From positions 1 to 52,887 of the forward strand of contig NZ_JAUYEY010000029.1 in the NCBI RefSeq assembly GCF_030689685.1: a stretch of 52,887 nucleotides of DNA, written 5' to 3'. A model generated the notes under the pieces. It saw only the letters and a program-made list of their open reading frames with translations. It was not told where the DNA came from and did not search any database. Made by a program: the position numbers and the translations under genes. Shown piece by piece: positions 48,871 to 52,887 of the stretch. Position 1 is the first letter of the stretch. The number at the start of each line of letters is the position of its first letter. The stretch is from Polaromonas sp. (GTDB taxonomy: Bacteria > Pseudomonadota > Gammaproteobacteria > Burkholderiales > Burkholderiaceae_C).

Positions 48871-50904
48871 TCAGGGCGCAGGGGATTGACTGACCGCTGG
48901 ATATCGGTCTGGAACGAAAAAGTTTTTGGGGTGCGTGCGCCAGCGCGCCCAAATCGCCGCCCGTATGCGGGCGCGGTCCACGCCGCTGACGTTGTGTGCC
49001 TGCAGTGCCAACCGGAAAGCCAGGTAAAAACTCACCCCGAGGTTGAGCGCGCCTATCAGCGGGATGGCCACCACACACCACCACAGCGCCGGCTGGCGCA
49101 GCACGTCCCAGCCCAGCGCCGCAGCGGCTGCGGTCAGTTGCCCCGCCGACAGCGTGACGTGGCGCACTTCAAGCTCCAGCCCGAAAAACCCGGTCATCGG
49201 CGGAATCAGGCCGAGCATGAAACCCAGCGCGATGTTGGAGGTGAAGCCCGAGATGTTGTCGCGCATGAAGCCGGCCCAGCGCTGCGCGCGTTCCATGCCC
49301 AGCGCGCGCGTGATGCGCGGGTTGTAGCGCATCGCTGACGCCAGGCGGTACAGTACAAACCAGTTCTCCACCCAGCCGCCGATGATGCTGGCGGCAAACA
49401 GCACGGCACCGGTGAACGCCGCCCACAGCAGCGTGGGGCCCAGCAGGCTCAGGGTCTGCAGCACATGCACGGCTTCCTTCGTATCAATCATCGGGTGGTC
49501 CAGGCCGAACTGCATGGCGGCGCTGATCAGCAGCACCACCGGGACCACCATCAGTACGTTGCCGAGCACGGCCGCCACCTGTGAGCGCACCAGATGAGTC
49601 ACCTCATCAACAAACTCGCTGACCGCTTCGCCCGAGCGCAGGTCCTTGAGTTTGGCGGCCATGGCCGGCGCCGTCATGGCCGGCTGCTTGGTGGCCAGCG
49701 TGAAATGCAGCAACTGGATCAGCACAAAACTGGCGGCGTACATCACGCCGGCGAGAAAGCCGCTCCAGAACGCCGACAGCGCCAGCCCGGCGATCATGAA
49801 TTTGAGCAAGGTGGTGCCCGCCGTCACTGCGCCGCCGCCGGCCGCCTTGCCCAGCATTTGCATATAAGCCGCGCGGTCGCGGGTGATGTAATGCTCACCG
49901 GTTTCCGCGCCGCGCTCGGCGACCTTGGCCGCCAGCAAGGTGGAGTTGGCGGCGATTAGCGCGCGTATGCTGCGCCGTTGTTCGGCCAGCAGCACCAGGC
50001 GCGCCAACAGTTGCATCGCGCTACTAGCTGGTTTGTCGGACAGCAGGCAATCGAGCAGTTCTCGGATGCGCAGGATGCGCTCGCGCAACTGGCGCAGGCG
50101 AAACACCAGGCCGACCGAAATGCCGTGTTCGTCAAGGTGCGCATAAATCGACGAGGCCGCGCTGCGGCAGGCCTCAAGCCGGCTTTTGAACTGGTCCAGC
50201 GCCAGGTGCAGCGCGCCGCTGCCCTGGCCGTGCGCCTGTAAGGCAGCACGCAAGGCATCCAGGTCGCCGGCCAGGCCGTGAAACGGCCGGGCTTGCAGCG
50301 TCGGCGCACTCATGCGCAGGCGCAGCTCGGGCGAGAAGCCGGTGGCCGCCACCTGGCTGGTGCAATAGGTCAGCGCTTCCAGCAACACGTCCTGCCAGTC
50401 TTGCATCAAGGTGCGGGCGGGGGCCGACGCTGCCTCGCCATCGGCGGCGGAGTCACCGGGCACGGCGGTCGTGAGCAAGGCGCCCAAGCGGGCCAGCGCG
50501 TCCTCGTCAATCAGCTTGAGCCACCGGGCATCAAACGGCGACGGAAACAGCAGCATGAACAATTCGGTGGCATGGGTGGTCTCTGGCGTGCCGGGCAGAA
50601 GTTTGTAGCGCAGCCTCTCACCAAGCTCGCTGAGAAAGGCCGCGCGTGGCGCAAACCCGAAATCGGCAAACAGCGGAGTGGCATCGACCGTGCCGACCAG
50701 CGTGCGCCACCAGTGATGCAGCCTGGCCTGGAACTCTGGCTGTGCCTGTGCGGCGTCCAGAAAAAGCCGCAAGCGTGCGACTGCAGCCTGGGGGTTGTTG
50801 TCCTTGCCCCTGATCCAGTCCAGCAGGTCAATCAGCCAAAGATGGCGGCCGGCGAGTCCGGCCTTTGGCTCCAGCAGGTCCAGCAGTTGAGCCAGGTTGT
50901 GCAT
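48871..50904 (-). CDS. PF10136-type membrane protein annotated as 'site-specific recombinase' (Gcr)
   Basis: 677 aa from ATG 50904. The N-terminal ~370 residues are soluble and helical ([20 protein letters not shown]); the C-terminal part has about six membrane segments with [35 protein letters not shown] and [20 protein letters not shown]. These are the marks of PF10136, which databases call site-specific recombinase Gcr, although the membrane topology makes recombinase activity unlikely. It begins 14 bases after apaG on the same strand. Confidence 0.85.
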   Translation of the reverse strand: MHNLAQLLDLLEPKAGLAGRHLWLIDLLDWIRGKDNNPQAAVARLRLFLDAAQAQPEFQARLHHWWRTLVGTVDATPLFADFGFAPRAAFLSELGERLRYKLLPGTPETTHATELFMLLFPSPFDARWLKLIDEDALARLGALLTTAVPGDSAADGEAASAPARTLMQDWQDVLLEALTYCTSQVAATGFSPELRLRMSAPTLQARPFHGLAGDLDALRAALQAHGQGSGALHLALDQFKSRLEACRSAASSIYAHLDEHGISVGLVFRLRQLRERILRIRELLDCLLSDKPASSAMQLLARLVLLAEQRRSIRALIAANSTLLAAKVAERGAETGEHYITRDRAAYMQMLGKAAGGGAVTAGTTLLKFMIAGLALSAFWSGFLAGVMYAASFVLIQLLHFTLATKQPAMTAPAMAAKLKDLRSGEAVSEFVDEVTHLVRSQVAAVLGNVLMVVPVVLLISAAMQFGLDHPMIDTKEAVHVLQTLSLLGPTLLWAAFTGAVLFAASIIGGWVENWFVLYRLASAMRYNPRITRALGMERAQRWAGFMRDNISGFTSNIALGFMLGLIPPMTGFFGLELEVRHVTLSAGQLTAAAAALGWDVLRQPALWWCVVAIPLIGALNLGVSFYLAFRLALQAHNVSGVDRARIRAAIWARWRTHPKNFFVPDRYPAVSQSPAP

Positions 50905-50917
50905 GCCGCTGCCGGAC

Positions 50918-51325
50918 TCAGTGCAGCACGCGGCTGCCATCAGCTCCGTCGGGGCCTGCAACCTGGCCTGCGTCGAGCACAAAAACCGGGACCGCCGTCT
51001 CAAAGCGCTCACCGTCCTCGGCGACAAAAAAATAGCTGCCGTGCATGGTGCCTGTCGGTGTGCGCAGCCGCGAGCCGCTGCTGTACTGGAAGGATTCGCC
51101 CGGCTTGAGCAGTGGCTGGTGGCCGACCACGCCCAGGCCCTTGACTTCCTCGCTGTGGCCGCGCGCGTCGCTGATGATCCAGTGGCGCGAAATCAGTTGC
51201 GCCGCGACCTTGCCGGTGTTGGTGATGGTGACGGTGTAGGCAAAGCCGTACACCTCGTCGTCAGGGGCCGACTGCTCGGGCAGGTAATGCGGCAGGACGT
51301 GGCAGGAAAATTGGTATTTCGGCAT
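50918..51325 (-). CDS. apaG: ApaG protein (DUF525)
   Basis: 135 aa from ATG 51325 (starts MPKYQF, the usual form in this group; an in-frame ATG lies eight codons earlier). The ApaG fold is an immunoglobulin-like beta sandwich: [59 protein letters not shown]. It is linked to Co2+ resistance and diadenosine tetraphosphate levels in enterobacteria. It is divergent from rpe, a conserved pairing in Burkholderiales. Confidence 0.95.
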   Translation of the reverse strand: MPKYQFSCHVLPHYLPEQSAPDDEVYGFAYTVTITNTGKVAAQLISRHWIISDARGHSEEVKGLGVVGHQPLLKPGESFQYSSGSRLRTPTGTMHGSYFFVAEDGERFETAVPVFVLDAGQVAGPDGADGSRVLH

Positions 51326-51409
51326 GGCATGCAAAAGATGGGTACCCATGTTAACCGGCCTCCATGCAGCCTGTTTGATGGTCACGGGGCAGGGTGCGAC
51401 AATCCTGCG

Positions 51410-52105
51410 ATGAGCCAAATCAAGCCACCGGTGTACCGGATTGCCCCCTCTATTTTGTCGGCCGACTTCGCGCGGCTGGGTGAAGAACTCCAGGCCGTGA
51501 TTGCCGCCGGCGCAGACTGGATCCATTTCGACGTGATGGACAACCACTATGTGCCCAACCTGACCTTCGGGCCGATGATTTGCAGTGCCCTGAAGCCGCA
51601 TGCCAAAAAAGCCGACGGCACGGCCGTGCCCATCGACGTGCACCTGATGGTGCAGCCGGTCGATGCGCTGGCGGGGGCCTTTGCCGACGCCGGCGCCGAC
51701 CTGATCAGTTTTCACCCCGATGCCTCTGGCCAGGTTCACCGCAGTGTGCAGGCGATCAAGGCCAAAGGTTGCCAGGCCGGGCTGGTGTTCAATCCGGCCG
51801 CGCCGCTGGATGTGCTGGACTGGCTGATCGACGATATCGATTTGATCCTCATCATGAGTGTCAACCCAGGCTTCGGCGGGCAAGGGTTCATCGACTCGGC
51901 GCTGCGCAAGATCGAGCAGGCCAGGAAGCGCATTGACGCGTCTGGCAAAAACATCCGGCTGGAGGTCGACGGCGGCATCAAGGCGGACAACATTGCACGC
52001 GTGGCATCGGCCGGCGCTGACACCTTTGTGGCCGGCAGCGCGATTTTCGGCAAACCGAATTACAAGGCTTCGATTGACGCCATGCGCGCGGCGTTGGCGA
52101 CATAA
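51410..52105 (+). CDS. rpe: Ribulose-phosphate 3-epimerase
   Basis: 231 aa. TIM-barrel epimerase: [79 protein letters not shown] and FVAGSAIFG, with both catalytic Asp and the metal-binding His residues. It interconverts ribulose-5-phosphate and xylulose-5-phosphate in the pentose phosphate and Calvin cycles. In relatives gph and trpE usually follow; here a regulator remnant and an insertion sequence follow instead. Confidence 0.97.
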   Translation: MSQIKPPVYRIAPSILSADFARLGEELQAVIAAGADWIHFDVMDNHYVPNLTFGPMICSALKPHAKKADGTAVPIDVHLMVQPVDALAGAFADAGADLISFHPDASGQVHRSVQAIKAKGCQAGLVFNPAAPLDVLDWLIDDIDLILIMSVNPGFGGQGFIDSALRKIEQARKRIDASGKNIRLEVDGGIKADNIARVASAGADTFVAGSAIFGKPNYKASIDAMRAALAT

Positions 52106-52152
52106 GGCCGCTGGGCGCCAGGATGGGCGCGGCCGGGCCCCTTTGTTTTCTT
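52106..52152 (+). terminator. Terminator-like hairpin after rpe
   Basis: GGCCGC at 52106-52111 pairs with GCGGCC at 52129-52134; a T-rich stretch CTTTGTTTTCTT follows at 52141-52152. The gap between stem and T-run is longer than usual. Confidence 0.5.
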
Positions 52153-52179
52153 AAAGGAAGTGGCGGATGGCGGCTACAG

Positions 52180-52388
52180 CAGGTGGGCTGCTCTGCAGGA
52201 CAAGCACGAGGTATTTGCGGCGGCGGCGAGGCGGGCGTGCGCCCGGCCATGATGGAGCCGCGTACCGACATCATCCTGCTCGATGTGATGATGCCCGACA
52301 TGGACGGCTATGAGGTACTGGGCCACCTCGGCCGGGACGTGCGCAGAGCCGATACTCCGGAGATTTTTCTGACCGCACTAGTATCGTG
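52180..52388 (+). pseudogene. Response-regulator receiver fragment cut by the insertion sequence
   Basis: Two pieces of a CheY-like receiver domain are readable in different frames: WAALQDKHEVFAAA near 52187-52230 and then RTDIILLDVMMPDMDGYEVL to PEIFLTAL at 52255-52380, with the phospho-acceptor Asp in LLDVMMPDMDG. The start and end of the domain are missing and a frameshift separates the pieces. It stops where the IS630-type element begins. Confidence 0.8.
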
Positions 52389-52887
52389 ACTTATAAACTA
52401 CGATACATATCTATGTCCAAGCTTGACATCTGCGACCTGCCTGGTGAAAGTCCAGTCGATGGGGCGGTGTTCGCTGTTGCGGCGCTGTTGCCAAGCCTGG
52501 ACGTTGCACTCGAGGGTGGCGCGCGAGGCAAGGCGCGTGTTCAGGCATTGGCGCGCCAGTACCCCGATTTCGATCTCGGCCATATTCAGCCAGCTGGCGT
52601 GCTTGGGGGTGTAGTGAAATCGCACCCGGCGCAGCAGCTTGGCAGCCCGGCGCTCACCCAGGACATCAACAAAGCTTCTTGCGAAGTGAGTGTTCAGATT
52701 GTCCAGCACAAGATGCAGGCACCGAGCCCTGCGGTAAGTGGTGGCCAGAAGGTGGCGCACCAAGGCGACGAAGTCGGCCTTGCCGCGATGGTCGGTTACG
52801 ACAACCGTTCGGATGCCAGCCTGGGGCTGAACCGCCACGAACAAGTTGCAAGTGCCCCGGCGCACGTATTCGTAGTCTTCTTTGAGA
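52383..52887 (-). mobile_element. IS630-family insertion sequence, right end cut by the window
   Basis: The element's end lies near 52380-52384, within the receiver-domain remnant and next to a CTAG, fitting the TA target preference of IS630. GTATCGTGACTTATAA at 52381-52396 is the likely terminal repeat; the other end is outside the window. Confidence 0.7.
52398..52887 (-). CDS. IS630-family transposase, C-terminal part
   Basis: 163 residues, open to the window edge. The DDE core shows the second Asp in LHLVLDNLNTHFA and the third residue Glu in WLNMAEIEIGVLARQCLNTR, after HYTPKHAS; RRGTCNLFVAVQPQAG precedes them. These blocks are typical of the IS630/Tc1-mariner group. The first catalytic Asp and the helix-turn-helix lie beyond the edge. 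The frame is intact within the window. Confidence 0.92.
   Translation of the reverse strand, partial: LKEDYEYVRRGTCNLFVAVQPQAGIRTVVVTDHRGKADFVALVRHLLATTYRRARCLHLVLDNLNTHFARSFVDVLGERRAAKLLRRVRFHYTPKHASWLNMAEIEIGVLARQCLNTRLASRATLECNVQAWQQRRNSEHRPIDWTFTRQVADVKLGHRYVS

Noticed and set aside
48871..50904. The 'site-specific recombinase' as evidence of a mobile element
   Set aside because: The protein is a multi-pass membrane protein of PF10136 in a conserved neighbourhood beside apaG, with no catalytic Ser or Tyr recombinase motif and no attachment sites.
1..52887. CRISPR arrays, tRNA and rRNA genes
   Set aside because: I looked for regularly spaced direct repeats and for tRNA T-arm patterns on both strands and found none. 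A tRNAscan or CRISPR-finder run would settle it.

Overview
The window looks like the chromosome of a GC-rich betaproteobacterium, most likely Burkholderiales/Comamonadaceae (Polaromonas- or Rhodoferax-like). This rests on the gene set and order (lptA-lptB-rpoN, apaG divergent from rpe, thiL/pgpA/cinA, a PF10136 'Gcr' membrane protein, a DUF2214 protein, FtsN-like SPOR protein behind argS) and on several short dispersed repeats typical of that group. I could not run any search, so family names come from motif recognition.

Region 1 (1-12.75 kb) is an accessory defence island, partly richer in A+T than the rest. It holds, all on the plus strand: a KilA-N protein coupled to a DUF2130 protein; a probable toxin-antitoxin pair (XRE/ImmA-IrrE regulator and DUF4411 PIN-like protein); a spacer with two decayed gene remnants; an RloC/PrrC-like ATPase with a candidate anticodon-nuclease triad and a CxxC zinc-hook; then a type III restriction-modification operon in which a 94-aa unknown and a YhcG (DUF1016) nuclease sit between mod and res. 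The remnants (a 5' piece of mod and a 3' piece of DUF2130) show the island was assembled by repeated gain and loss.

Region 2 (12.75-19.6 kb): a diverged 3' fragment of glcB, a sensor kinase split by a single-base frameshift in a homopolymer, a PstS-like binding protein, then full malate synthase G (glcB) behind a HAD-family haloacid dehalogenase.

Region 3 (19.7-25.8 kb): CoA transferase, two LysR regulators (one with a 54-bp internal tandem duplication), DUF2214 protein, a LysE/ArgO exporter divergent from its ArgP-like regulator, and a DadA-like amino-acid dehydrogenase preceded by a tandem glycine riboswitch.

Region 4 (25.9-36.1 kb) is core: argS, SPOR protein, dsbA, lptA, lptB, rpoN, an RlmL-like RNA methyltransferase, PIN protein, UPF0149/SEC-C protein, and two small unknowns. 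Region 5 (36.4-41.1 kb): GNAT, fluoroacetate/haloacetate dehalogenase, a frameshifted SnoaL-like gene, an LLM monooxygenase, FKBP isomerase and a periplasmic ClpP-like protein. Region 6 (41.1-52.1 kb): MFS-cinA-pgpA, a LysR/tautomerase insert, thiL, ybdK, a cation/proton antiporter, the PF10136 membrane protein, apaG and rpe. The right edge is a response-regulator remnant cut by an IS630-family element that runs off the window.

Four families of short dispersed repeats thread through the window; some copies are read as protein (thiL, the PIN gene, the end of the methyltransferase gene).
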